NCBI RefSeq assembly: GCF_002502735.1
Contig: NZ_DAQC01000001.1
Location: 551,229 to 615,228 of the forward strand
Origin: Methanoregula sp. UBA64
Lineage (GTDB): Archaea > Halobacteriota > Methanomicrobia > Methanomicrobiales > Methanospirillaceae
Direction of reading: 5' to 3'
DNA: 64,000 nucleotides
Shown: positions 41,348 through 49,757 of the stretch, piece after piece
How positions within the stretch are numbered: the first letter of the stretch is position 1
How the letters are laid out: each line of letters opens with the position of its first letter
Notes under the pieces: model-generated
Told to the model about the DNA's origin: nothing
Database searches by the model: none
Seen by the model: the letters and a program-made list of their open reading frames with translations, nothing else
Translations under genes and position numbers: made by a program

Positions 41348-43210
41348 ATGGAATTTACCTATGTACCAAGCACCTGTCCCTACTGCGGGACCGGCTGCGG
41401 CATCAACCTTGTCGTAAAAGAAGGCAAGGTTGTCGGGATCTCACCCTGGCACCGCAACCCGGTCAACGAGGGGAAGGTCTGTATCCGCGGGAACCGTTCC
41501 TATGAATTCGTCAACCACCCGGGCCGGCTCACCACCCCGCTCATCAAGAAAGACGGGAAGTTTGTCGAGGCCAGCTGGGAAGACGCGTATAAGGAGATCG
41601 CAGCGAAGTTAAAGGGCGTCAAGCCCGAAGAGATCGGCTGCGTTGCGTCCGCACGGACCTGCAACGAGGACAACTTTGTCTTCAAGAACTTTGCAGCAAA
41701 CGTGCTCAAGACCGCAAACATCGACTACTGCGGCCGGCGCTGCAATGCCGACGCGGTCAAGGGCCTTGCCGATGCATTCGGCATCGGTGCAATGACCAAC
41801 TCCATTGCCGACCTCACCCAGGCAAAGGTCGTCCTTGTCGTGGGCGCTAACCCGCTCGAAGAGAACCCGCTTTCCGGGCGCGCAATCATCCAGGCAAAGA
41901 AGAACGGTGCGAAGATCATCGTTGTCGATGCAAAGAAGAACGCGACCGCTCGGCTCGCCGACCTCTATGTCCAGGCAACCCCGGGCACCGAAGTCGCCTT
42001 CATGATGGGCCTTGCAAACGCAATCATCGCGGCCGGCAAAGAGAACAAGGATTTCATTGCAAAGAAGACCGCCGGCTTTGACAAGTGCAAGGCAGCGGTT
42101 GCAGCATGCAGCCCTGCCGCCACCGCAGCAGCCTGCGGTATTGACGAGGCAGTCGTCAAGCAGGCAGCCGAGCTCTACACGGCAGCCGCCCCGGCAGCAG
42201 TCGTCACCTCGGCAGGCGCCGTCTCCGGCGACCTGGTGCGTGCATGTGCAAACCTCCAGCTCCTCACCGGCAATGCCGGTGTTGCAGGCTCGGGTGTCGC
42301 ATTCCTGCGCGGAAAGGCAAACGCCCAGGGAGCAATGGATGTCGGCTGCGTCCCGCAGGCAAACGGCCTTGCCGTCCCCGCCATGATCGAAGCAGCGGCA
42401 GCCGGTAAGCTCAAGGCAATGTACATCATGGGCGAGAATCTCGCCGCATACGGTGCATCGGTCTATGATGCCCTCGACAAACTTGACTTCCTTGTGGTCC
42501 AGGACCTTTTCATGACCGAGACCGCAGAGAAGGCATCGATCGTCCTCCCCTCGGCAGCATTTGCCGAGCGCGACGGCACCCAGACCAGCAGCGAACGCCG
42601 TGTCCAGAAAGTCAGAAAGGCAGTCGAACCGGCCGGGAGCAGCAAGGCAGACTGGCAGATCGTCTGCGACCTTGCAAAGGCCATGGGCCACGAGAAGGAC
42701 TTCGCGTACAAGGACGCCGAAGCAATCTTTACCGAGATCGCAAAGGCAGTTCCCGCGTATGCAGGCATCACCTACGCAGCCCTCGAAAAGCCCGAGGCCA
42801 TCCAGTGGCCGGCAGCCGGTGGAAAGTTCGGCACGGCATTCCTCTTTGCCGACAAGTTTGCCACAAAGGACGGCAAGGGTGTCTTTGCCGCAGTAGATTA
42901 CAAGGCTCCCGAGGCAGCCGGCGGCGAATTCCCGTTCGCAGTCGAGGGCCAGTGGCCGATGGGCACGCTCTCCCTGCACACCGCAGAGATCCTCCGCGAG
43001 TTTGCCGAACCGACCGCCGTAATCAACAAGGCTGACGCTAAAGCCCTCGGCATCCTTGACGGCATGAGCGTGAAGGTCACCGCAAAGTCCGGTGCCTCCG
43101 TGCAGGTCAGGGCCCGCGTGATCCCCGACATGAAGAAGGGCGTTATCGCCGTTCCGGGCATGCACGGTGCGGCAACTGCCAAGATCGAGAAGATCGTAGG
43201 AGGGGTCTAA
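41348..43210 (+). CDS. fdhA: F420-dependent formate dehydrogenase, catalytic alpha subunit FdhA
   Basis: A 620-residue molybdopterin oxidoreductase. The [4Fe-4S] motif is Cys10-x2-Cys13-x3-Cys17 with Cys45. The active-site Cys that coordinates Mo or W is Cys132 in GRRCNADAV; the usual next residue His is Asn133 here. The conserved Arg is Arg321 in FLRGKANAQGAMDVG. It oxidises formate to carbon dioxide and passes electrons to FdhB. The protein is about 60 residues shorter than Methanobacterium FdhA. Codon choice is strongly biased (few rare codons, many GCA/GCC Ala), as expected for high expression. fdhB follows after two bases. Confidence 0.93.
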   Translation: MEFTYVPSTCPYCGTGCGINLVVKEGKVVGISPWHRNPVNEGKVCIRGNRSYEFVNHPGRLTTPLIKKDGKFVEASWEDAYKEIAAKLKGVKPEEIGCVASARTCNEDNFVFKNFAANVLKTANIDYCGRRCNADAVKGLADAFGIGAMTNSIADLTQAKVVLVVGANPLEENPLSGRAIIQAKKNGAKIIVVDAKKNATARLADLYVQATPGTEVAFMMGLANAIIAAGKENKDFIAKKTAGFDKCKAAVAACSPAATAAACGIDEAVVKQAAELYTAAAPAAVVTSAGAVSGDLVRACANLQLLTGNAGVAGSGVAFLRGKANAQGAMDVGCVPQANGLAVPAMIEAAAAGKLKAMYIMGENLAAYGASVYDALDKLDFLVVQDLFMTETAEKASIVLPSAAFAERDGTQTSSERRVQKVRKAVEPAGSSKADWQIVCDLAKAMGHEKDFAYKDAEAIFTEIAKAVPAYAGITYAALEKPEAIQWPAAGGKFGTAFLFADKFATKDGKGVFAAVDYKAPEAAGGEFPFAVEGQWPMGTLSLHTAEILREFAEPTAVINKADAKALGILDGMSVKVTAKSGASVQVRARVIPDMKKGVIAVPGMHGAATAKIEKIVGGV

Positions 43211-43212
43211 CC

Positions 43213-44466
43213 ATGACAAAGAAAGGCGATATGCTCTACGCGTGGACCAACGATGCAGAGATCCAGAAGAAAGCCGAGCTCGGTGGCGCGGTCACTACGC
43301 TCTGGAAATATGCCTTAGAGTCAAAGGCAGTCGACGGCGTCCTTGTCATCGCAAAGGGAAAAGACCTCTACGATGCAAAGCCGACGCTTGTCACCAAGCC
43401 CGAAGACCTTGCAAAGACTGCCGGGTCGCTCCACTGCGGTACCGTCCTCCTGCCCAAGCTCATCAAGAAGTATTTCAACGGCGCAAAGGACATGAAGATC
43501 GGTGTCACCGTCAAGGGCTGCGATGCCATGGCATTCTACGAACTTGCCAAGCGCAAGCAGATCAACCTCGACAACATCTACATGATCGGTGTCAACTGCG
43601 GTGGGTCGGTCAGCCCGGTCCTTGCCCGCAGGATGATTGCCGACAAGTACGGCGTTGACCCGGACAATGTCCACAAGGAAGAGATCGACAAGGGCCAGTT
43701 CATTATCGAGTACGAAGGCGGACACAAGGGAATCTCCGTGGACGAACTCGAAGAGCACGGCTACGGCCGCCGGCCCAACTGCCGCCGCTGCAAGATGAAG
43801 ATCCCGCGCCAGGCAGATCTCGCCTGCGGTAACTGGGGTGTTATCGGCCCCCGCGCCGGAAAGGCAACCTTTGTCGAAGTCTGCTCCGAGAAGGGAGCGG
43901 CACTCGTTGACGGTGCAGTGAAAAAAGGCATCCTCGCCACGGAAGCTCCGAACCCGAAGGGTCTTGAGATCCGCGGAAAAGTCGAAGGCGCCATGTTCAA
44001 GCTCGGCGACAAGTGCCGGGCTGCGGACTTTGCAAGCCTCGGTGAGGGCAAGGACCGGTTAAAGAAGATCATGGAAGAGACGAGCCGCTGCATCAAGTGC
44101 TACTCGTGTATCTCTGCCTGCCCGATCTGCTACTGTGTCGACTGCACCACGAAAAACCCGGTCTATGTAAGATCCGGGGAAGTCCCGCCGGACTTCATGT
44201 TCCACCTCATCCGCTTTGCCCACATTGCGGACTCCTGTGTGAACTGCGGCCAGTGCCAGGAACTCTGCCCCGCGGAGATCCCCAACGCCCTCTTCATGCA
44301 CGCACAGCAGGTCGAGATCGAGAAGATGTTCGGCCATGTGCCGGGCCGGGACATGGAACTGCCGATCCACGCGTTCGTGGAAGAGCGTGCAGAACGCGCC
44401 CGTCTCGCAAACACCGGCAGCGACATGATCTACGAGAACGTGTTCAACCCGGTCCCGAAGAAATAA
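43213..44466 (+). CDS. fdhB: F420-dependent formate dehydrogenase, beta subunit FdhB
   Basis: A 417-residue F420-reducing iron-sulfur flavoprotein related to FrhB. The N-terminal ~270 residues include the FrhB/FdhB signature region (GVTVKGCDAMAFYELAKR, NYG-like LACGNWGVIGPRAG). The C-terminal part has ferredoxin motifs CIKCYSCISACPICYC and CVNCGQCQELCP. It transfers electrons from FdhA to F420 or to heterodisulfide reductase. The gene is separated from fdhA by two bases and shares its biased codon use. A T-rich terminator follows. Confidence 0.95.
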   Translation: MTKKGDMLYAWTNDAEIQKKAELGGAVTTLWKYALESKAVDGVLVIAKGKDLYDAKPTLVTKPEDLAKTAGSLHCGTVLLPKLIKKYFNGAKDMKIGVTVKGCDAMAFYELAKRKQINLDNIYMIGVNCGGSVSPVLARRMIADKYGVDPDNVHKEEIDKGQFIIEYEGGHKGISVDELEEHGYGRRPNCRRCKMKIPRQADLACGNWGVIGPRAGKATFVEVCSEKGAALVDGAVKKGILATEAPNPKGLEIRGKVEGAMFKLGDKCRAADFASLGEGKDRLKKIMEETSRCIKCYSCISACPICYCVDCTTKNPVYVRSGEVPPDFMFHLIRFAHIADSCVNCGQCQELCPAEIPNALFMHAQQVEIEKMFGHVPGRDMELPIHAFVEERAERARLANTGSDMIYENVFNPVPKK

Positions 44467-44474
44467 TCACAAAT

Positions 44475-44489
44475 CTTTTTTTCTTTTTT
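44475..44489 (+). terminator. T-rich terminator after fdhAB
   Basis: Two T-runs (seven and six) separated by C begin nine bases after the fdhB stop. Confidence 0.5.
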
Positions 44490-44573
44490 CCCGCCCGTGT
44501 TTTTTCTCTGCCCGGTAAAAATTAAAAAACAGGTTAGATCTGACACGTTTTGGCGAAACGTTTCGCACCGGTG

Positions 44574-45608
44574 TTATGCAGGGATCAGGATGGCGCAGCC
44601 CCAGCCAAGGCCGCGGTAGGTTTCGTATCCCGGCGTGCACGCGTACGCAATGATTGTCTTTTTGCCGTGGTGGGATTCTATCGTGAAACCTTTTTCCCCG
44701 GCAAGCGCCCGTTTTATCCCGCCAATGAGCGAGACATCTTCGGAGAGCACGCCCCTCCCGTCGCTTGCAGCGATCACCCTGCCGCTCCCGTTAAAGAGGA
44801 TAACCCTTGAGCCGGCCCGTTCGGCCTCGCTCAGCCGGACGTTCTTTACAATGTATTCTGCCTGGCTCCAGTCAAAGATCACCGCGAGCACGCCCGTGAC
44901 CCGCCCGGTGGTCATGCCGCCTTCCCGGATCGCGGCCGCATAGATCACGGCATTATCCTTTGTCAGGGAGCAGGGGCCGATATCTGCTACAAAATATTCT
45001 AAGCCGTTCGCGGTTGCTGCAGCGCCCCGGAACCAGGGTTCGGCAGAGACATCCCGTCCTTGGAGAGGGAACTGTTCGGGCCGGCCGTTTGCAAGGATCC
45101 GTCCGTTGAGGTCCACCATCACGAGTTCCTTGTAGATCGTGTAATTCTTAAGGATGATGTCCATGCGTTTTACCGCAAGCCGGGCCTTTTCCTCGTTTTC
45201 GCTTTCGGCACAGGCATCGACAAATGCGGACTCGGTAGCCCACCAGCGGACATCGGCAGTGCGTTCGTACAGGTTGCGGTCGAGGATCTCGATCGCATTG
45301 AACGCCAGGTCGCTCAACCGGTTGCCCCGGGCGGAGGTTTCCGCTTCATTCATCTCCTGCTCGGTGCTGCTGATCTCGCCGTCCAGTTTTTCTGCGGTCA
45401 GCTGGATCCCGTCGCTTAAACGCTTCATCTCCTCGGAGACCACTGCAAAACCCCGGCCGGCATCCCCGGCCCGTGCTGCCTCGATCCGGGCATTTAAGGA
45501 GAGAAGTTTGACCGAGGAGTTGATCTCACGGATCGCGGATAACCCGATCCTCATCTTGTTGATGGCTTCGCGGGAAAAATTGTCCCGGGTTGTCTCCGAC
45601 TGCGACAT
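44574..45608 (-). CDS. Soluble chemoreceptor-tip protein with a C-terminal Cache-like sensor domain
   Basis: A 344-residue protein with no transmembrane helix. Residues about 24-70 match the highly conserved methyl-accepting chemotaxis hairpin tip (SLNARIEAARAGDAGRGFAVV). A coiled-coil stretch follows to about 105, then residues about 110-344 form a Cache-type sensor domain (MVDLNGRILANGRPEQFP, EPWFRGA, VIYAAAIREGGMTTGRVTGVLAV). This order, signalling tip first and sensor last, is the reverse of ordinary chemoreceptors, where Cache is extracellular. Here sensing would be cytoplasmic. No che genes are nearby. Confidence 0.82.
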   Translation of the reverse strand: MSQSETTRDNFSREAINKMRIGLSAIREINSSVKLLSLNARIEAARAGDAGRGFAVVSEEMKRLSDGIQLTAEKLDGEISSTEQEMNEAETSARGNRLSDLAFNAIEILDRNLYERTADVRWWATESAFVDACAESENEEKARLAVKRMDIILKNYTIYKELVMVDLNGRILANGRPEQFPLQGRDVSAEPWFRGAAATANGLEYFVADIGPCSLTKDNAVIYAAAIREGGMTTGRVTGVLAVIFDWSQAEYIVKNVRLSEAERAGSRVILFNGSGRVIAASDGRGVLSEDVSLIGGIKRALAGEKGFTIESHHGKKTIIAYACTPGYETYRGLGWGCAILIPA

Positions 45609-46057
45609 CTAAGAAGTACATTTCCTCCGCTCATTTATATTTATGATCGTCTCCATAGTTCTTCACGATCGACCATTATAATTGGTATTTTCAGCAATAC
45701 AAGTGATTAACAGCTTTTTTTGCCCACAGAAATATTAATATACAGAACAATAATAATCGAACAAACAAAATATATCATAAAAAATTAATAAAATATAGAG
45801 TTTGTATTTCGGCCCGAACGGTTCCCGGGAGAAAACAGTGCTCCGGGCCCTTTACCCGTCCTGTGCAGTTACCGGAAAAGAGCGAGGGACGACTGCGGGA
45901 AGTGAGCGTGGATGTCCGTCACGGCCGGCTCGTCCGGGCCCGGGGGAGATCCTGCCGGGCATATCGCGGATCTGCGATCTCACGTGCAGTCCGGAACGCG
46001 GGGGATACCCTCCCAAACTTTCGCGTGTATGGCCTGGTACAGAGCGACCGATTTTTT
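45609..46057. other. 449-bp gap without a supported gene
   Basis: The first ~200 bases are very A+T-rich (promoter-like, with several ATATA words about 45737-45800). The rest is G+C-rich and has an ORF (45863-46255) that overlaps the next gene antisense and shows no protein-like pattern. No tRNA or repeat is evident. Confidence 0.5.
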
Positions 46058-46687
46058 TCAGACCTCAGCCTTCCGGTAGAGATATGCCATGATCAGGGGA
46101 GCAAGGAAATAGACCCCGGGGCTCCAGTTGAGACCAGCGAGTGCAATGGCGATCCCGAGAATGGAGAGCAGCGGGAAGACCCAGCTCCAGACGATCTCGC
46201 GTTCGATCCGGTCGGGTTCAAGGCCGGGTACCAGGACCGCACTGCGTTTCCGTAAGTAATACCACTGCACGAGCGTGACAAGACCGATCACGAAAATATC
46301 GAGCTCGAAGATGATTGCGCCGAGCACATCGTACGGGTAGTCCCCGGCAATATTGGTGGAGAACGGGAGCAGGCAGACAAAGGAAAGCGAGATCATCGTG
46401 GTGACAAGCAGGGTCCGGTTCAGGCCGGCAAGGTGCCGGAACTGCTGGTGATGGAAGTACCAGAGGATGGCAAGGATCGTAAATGCGATAAAATAATGGA
46501 TAAGATCGGGGAGGATGCTGTTAATGATCGCCTGGACCGGGGCCGCTACCTTGACATGTTCGTACTTGCTTGGGACATCGATGGTGGTCACGAGCAGGGT
46601 CATGGAGAATGCGTAGATGGCATCTACGAGAGTGGTGACCCGGTCCTTGGGGATGAGCGAGCCGGTACAGGATGCAGGTTCTGGCAT
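46058..46687 (-). CDS. TMEM175/DUF1211-family membrane channel
   Basis: A 209-residue protein with about six membrane helices. The first helix carries the family motif in the form RVTTLVDAIYAFSMTLLV, comparable to the R-x3-FSD pattern of prokaryotic TMEM175 potassium channels; here FSD is replaced by LVD. WYFHHQQFRHL lies at the start of the fourth helix, again typical. I start at ATG 46687 (AGGAGG is 14 bases away, longer than usual); the frame extends 33 codons upstream. The likely role is passive potassium conductance, by family. Confidence 0.8.
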   Translation of the reverse strand: MPEPASCTGSLIPKDRVTTLVDAIYAFSMTLLVTTIDVPSKYEHVKVAAPVQAIINSILPDLIHYFIAFTILAILWYFHHQQFRHLAGLNRTLLVTTMISLSFVCLLPFSTNIAGDYPYDVLGAIIFELDIFVIGLVTLVQWYYLRKRSAVLVPGLEPDRIEREIVWSWVFPLLSILGIAIALAGLNWSPGVYFLAPLIMAYLYRKAEV

Positions 46688-46928
46688 GATGGATTCGGGA
46701 TCCTCCTTTTGAATAGAAACGGTATTCGCGATACTCGGGCATAAACCCGGCGGAATGCAGGTGCCGTCTGCCCGGATCCTGTACACGGGAAGGAAGGGGG
46801 TACGGGCCGATAAAACAAGGAGCGCCGTACTTAACCCTGCTGACGCATCCCGGCATTTAACGGATCTAAACTATTTTATCAATCCCCGGAATAATTATGG
46901 TGAAGATAAAAAAACCCGTGGAGCCATC

Positions 46929-47456
46929 ATGAGCACCAGCAACAGAAGATATGTTTTTTCCTGGGATCTTCTTGGCGACCTTATAGAGGGACGGCCGAAT
47001 CTGGGACCCACCACGCGCCTTGAAGCCTACCGTCTCATGCAGTATACGTTTCGCGACATCCTCGAACAGGAGTACGGTACCGCAAAGGCAGACGAGATAT
47101 TTTACCGGGCCGGGCTGCTTGCCGGCCGGGAATTCTGCAAGCATGTCATTGGCAGGCAGGACGATTTTAACGGGTTTGTACGGAGACTCCAGGAAGCCCT
47201 CCATGAATTGAACATCGGCCTCTTACGGATCGAAAAGGCTGACCTGGAACATGGCTCGTTTGTCATGACCGTATCAGAGGACCTCGACTGCTCGGGCCTG
47301 CCGGAGACCGGGTATGGCGTCTGTACATACGACGAGGGATTCATTGCCGGGGTTATGGAGGAATATACCGGCAGGCCGTACGATGTGCACGAGACCGACT
47401 GCTGGTGCACCGGCGACCGCACCTGCAGGTTCAGCGTAAACCTGCGGTCCTGCTAG
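46929..47456 (+). CDS. V4R-domain sensor protein
   Basis: A 175-residue protein whose C-terminal half is a V4R (4-vinyl reductase) domain: TYDEGFIAGVMEEYTG and the Cys-rich end ETDCWCTGDRTCRFSV. V4R domains bind small hydrophobic ligands or, through the Cys cluster, possibly a metal or Fe-S centre. The start is ATG 46929, where the conserved part begins; the frame is open further upstream without support. It is ten bases before the histidine kinase gene, so it probably provides a sensory input to it. Confidence 0.85.
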   Translation: MSTSNRRYVFSWDLLGDLIEGRPNLGPTTRLEAYRLMQYTFRDILEQEYGTAKADEIFYRAGLLAGREFCKHVIGRQDDFNGFVRRLQEALHELNIGLLRIEKADLEHGSFVMTVSEDLDCSGLPETGYGVCTYDEGFIAGVMEEYTGRPYDVHETDCWCTGDRTCRFSVNLRSC

Positions 47457-47466
47457 GAATGTGCAT

Positions 47467-49656
47467 ATGACCGGATACGAAGAAAATCCCGCCACACCCT
47501 CCGACCCCGGGATCCAGGCGGTTATCCGGGCAATAAACGAGACGTTCCGGACCGGCACGGTACCCGCAGACCTGCCGTTGCTGCCCGATGAAGAGACCCG
47601 AGAGGAGCTTGCCGTACTTCTTGCCGATCTTGCCGCAACCCAGGAGTTTGGCCAGTCCCTGGCCCGGGGCGACCTTTCCCGGGATCTTGCCGTAAAAGGC
47701 CGTACGGCCGGCTGCCTCAAGGCCCTGCAGTCCAACCTCCGGCACCTGACCTGGCAGGTCGGACAGGTAGCGGAAGGAGATCTTACCCAGCATGTCGATT
47801 TCATGGGTGAGTTCTCCGCGTCCTTTGCCGCGATGATGGAATCCCTTCAGAAAGCCCGGGCCGGCCGCGACCAGGAGGAAATGGCTCTCAAAGAGAGGGA
47901 GAAACGGTACCGCGACATGTTCGAGATCAACAATGCCGTGATGTTCCTGGTCGATCCGGAGACCCGGCAGATCGTTGATGCAAACGCAGCGGCCTGCAGG
48001 TATTATGGCTACACGCTCGAAGAGATGCAGCACCTGCTCATCACGCAGATCAATATCCAGGACCCAAAGAAAACATCCGAATCCATGCGCCAGGCAACAA
48101 AAAGCCCCGGGGCCGTGTTCCGGTTTCAGCACAGAAAAAAAGATGGTGAGATCCGGGACGTCCGTGTCTTCAGCGGCACCATCTTCTTTGGAGGCCGCAG
48201 ATTGTTGCACTCTATTGTCCAGGATGTGACCGAAGAGATGCGGGCCGTATCGGCACTCGCCGAGAGCGAGAAGCGGTACCGCGACATGTTCGAGATCAAC
48301 AATGCCGTGATGTTCCTGGTCGATCCGGAGACCCGGCAGATCGTTGATGCAAACGCAGCGGCCTGCAGGTATTATGGCTACACCCTCGAAGAGATGCAGC
48401 ACCTGCTCATCACGCAGATCAATATCCAGGACCCGGAGAAAACGTCCGAATCCATGCGCCAGGCAACAAAAAGCCCCGGGGCCGTGTTCCAGTTTCAGCA
48501 CAAGAAAAAGGATGGCGGGATCCGGGACGTCCGTGTCTTCAGCGGCACCATCTTCTTTGGAGGCCGCAGACTATTGCACTCTATTGTCCAGGATGTGACC
48601 GAAGAGATGCGGGCCGTATCGGCACTCGCCGAGAGCGAGAAGCGGTACCGCGATCTGGTAGAGAACCTAAGCGAGGTGATAGTCTCCCTTGACCTGTCGG
48701 GGAAATTTACCTATGTGAGCCCGGTCGGGTACCGGCTGTACGGGTATCCGGCAGAAACCCTGGTCGGGGAGCAGTTCCTGAAGTTCGTCCACCCGGAAGA
48801 CCAGGCCCGCGTTGCCGGCATCTTCGGGCAAGAGTTATCCGGGAGTTACCTGGCTGACGAATTCAGGATCCTTGTCCCGGACGGCTCGACCCGGTGGATC
48901 AGCGTATCGCCGCGTCCCCTGGAACAGGGCGGCCGTATTACCAGTTTCAATTACGTGCTGGCCGACATCACGGACCGGAAAAAAATGGAAGATGCCCTGC
49001 AACAGACCAACCGGAAACTCAACCTCCTCTCCAGTATCACCCGGCACGATATCAAGAACCAGCTGCTCGGCTTAACAACCTATTTAGAGCTCTCAAAAAA
49101 TTACCTCCACGATACAGCCAGGCTCGCGGATTATATTGCCCGGGAGGAAAAAGCGGCAAATGCAATCGGACGCCAGATCGAGTTTACCAAGGAATACGAG
49201 AACCTGGGAATCACGGCCCCGGTCTGGCAGAGCGCAGCTGCGAGCGTGAAGGATGCATTGCCCGATCTGCCGGTCGGGAAACTTACGATCCGCGTGGATC
49301 TCGGGAAGGTCGAGATCTATGCCGATCCGCTGCTTGGAAAAGTATTCTACAACCTGATCGATAACGCCCTCAGGTACGGCGGACAGACGATGACCGCGAT
49401 CGATATCTCCGGTAAAGAAACCGGGACCGGTCTGGTGATCCGGGTCGAAGACGATGGGAACGGGATCTCTTCTGCGGACAAAAAACGCCTGTTCGAGCGG
49501 GGCTTTGGGCACAACACGGGCCTCGGGCTGTTCCTCTCCCGCGAGATCCTCTCGATTACGGGAATTTCGATCACGGAGACCGGGGAGCCGGGGAAGGGGG
49601 CCCGGTTCGAGATCGCGGTGCCGGAGGGCGGGTACCGGTATGGGGATGCACACTAA
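47467..49656 (+). CDS. Soluble PAS-domain sensor histidine kinase with duplicated PAS units
   Basis: A 729-residue kinase without membrane helices. Residues about 35-135 contain two HAMP-like segments (LARGDLSRDLAVKG and VAEGDLTQHVDFMG). Three PAS domains follow. PAS1 and PAS2 (each 123 residues) are nearly identical, from an in-frame DNA duplication. PAS3 differs (DLSGKFTYVSPVGYRLYGYP). The kinase part has the phospho-His in SSITRHDIKNQL, the N box NLIDNALRYGG, and G boxes VEDDGNGI and NTGLGLFLSREI. It is the short methanogen-type kinase. GTG 47461 is a two-codon-longer start. No response regulator is adjacent. Confidence 0.93.
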   Translation: MTGYEENPATPSDPGIQAVIRAINETFRTGTVPADLPLLPDEETREELAVLLADLAATQEFGQSLARGDLSRDLAVKGRTAGCLKALQSNLRHLTWQVGQVAEGDLTQHVDFMGEFSASFAAMMESLQKARAGRDQEEMALKEREKRYRDMFEINNAVMFLVDPETRQIVDANAAACRYYGYTLEEMQHLLITQINIQDPKKTSESMRQATKSPGAVFRFQHRKKDGEIRDVRVFSGTIFFGGRRLLHSIVQDVTEEMRAVSALAESEKRYRDMFEINNAVMFLVDPETRQIVDANAAACRYYGYTLEEMQHLLITQINIQDPEKTSESMRQATKSPGAVFQFQHKKKDGGIRDVRVFSGTIFFGGRRLLHSIVQDVTEEMRAVSALAESEKRYRDLVENLSEVIVSLDLSGKFTYVSPVGYRLYGYPAETLVGEQFLKFVHPEDQARVAGIFGQELSGSYLADEFRILVPDGSTRWISVSPRPLEQGGRITSFNYVLADITDRKKMEDALQQTNRKLNLLSSITRHDIKNQLLGLTTYLELSKNYLHDTARLADYIAREEKAANAIGRQIEFTKEYENLGITAPVWQSAAASVKDALPDLPVGKLTIRVDLGKVEIYADPLLGKVFYNLIDNALRYGGQTMTAIDISGKETGTGLVIRVEDDGNGISSADKKRLFERGFGHNTGLGLFLSREILSITGISITETGEPGKGARFEIAVPEGGYRYGDAH
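47905..48642 (+). repeat. Two tandem 369-bp copies of a PAS-encoding unit
   Basis: Unit 1 is 47905-48273 and unit 2 is 48274-48642, exactly 369 bases (123 codons) each. By eye there are roughly a dozen single-base differences. Both begin CGGTACCGCGACATGTTCGA, and a third, diverged unit starts with the same CGGTACCGCGA at 48643. The near-identity implies a recent unequal crossover or ongoing gene conversion. Confidence 0.9.
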
Positions 49657-49757
49657 GACGGCCATTTTTAGTTTCACCCCGCAGTTAGGTATCTTAATAT
49701 GATTTCATGGCGAGAGTTCATCATCGATTATTTCTGGCAATTCCCGGTGCATCTCTT

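Noticed and set aside
41609..43219. 536-codon minus-strand ORF opposite fdhA
   Set aside because: It is a shadow of the strongly biased fdhA codons, with Cys/Asp/Leu-rich low-complexity translation, while fdhA has full motifs.
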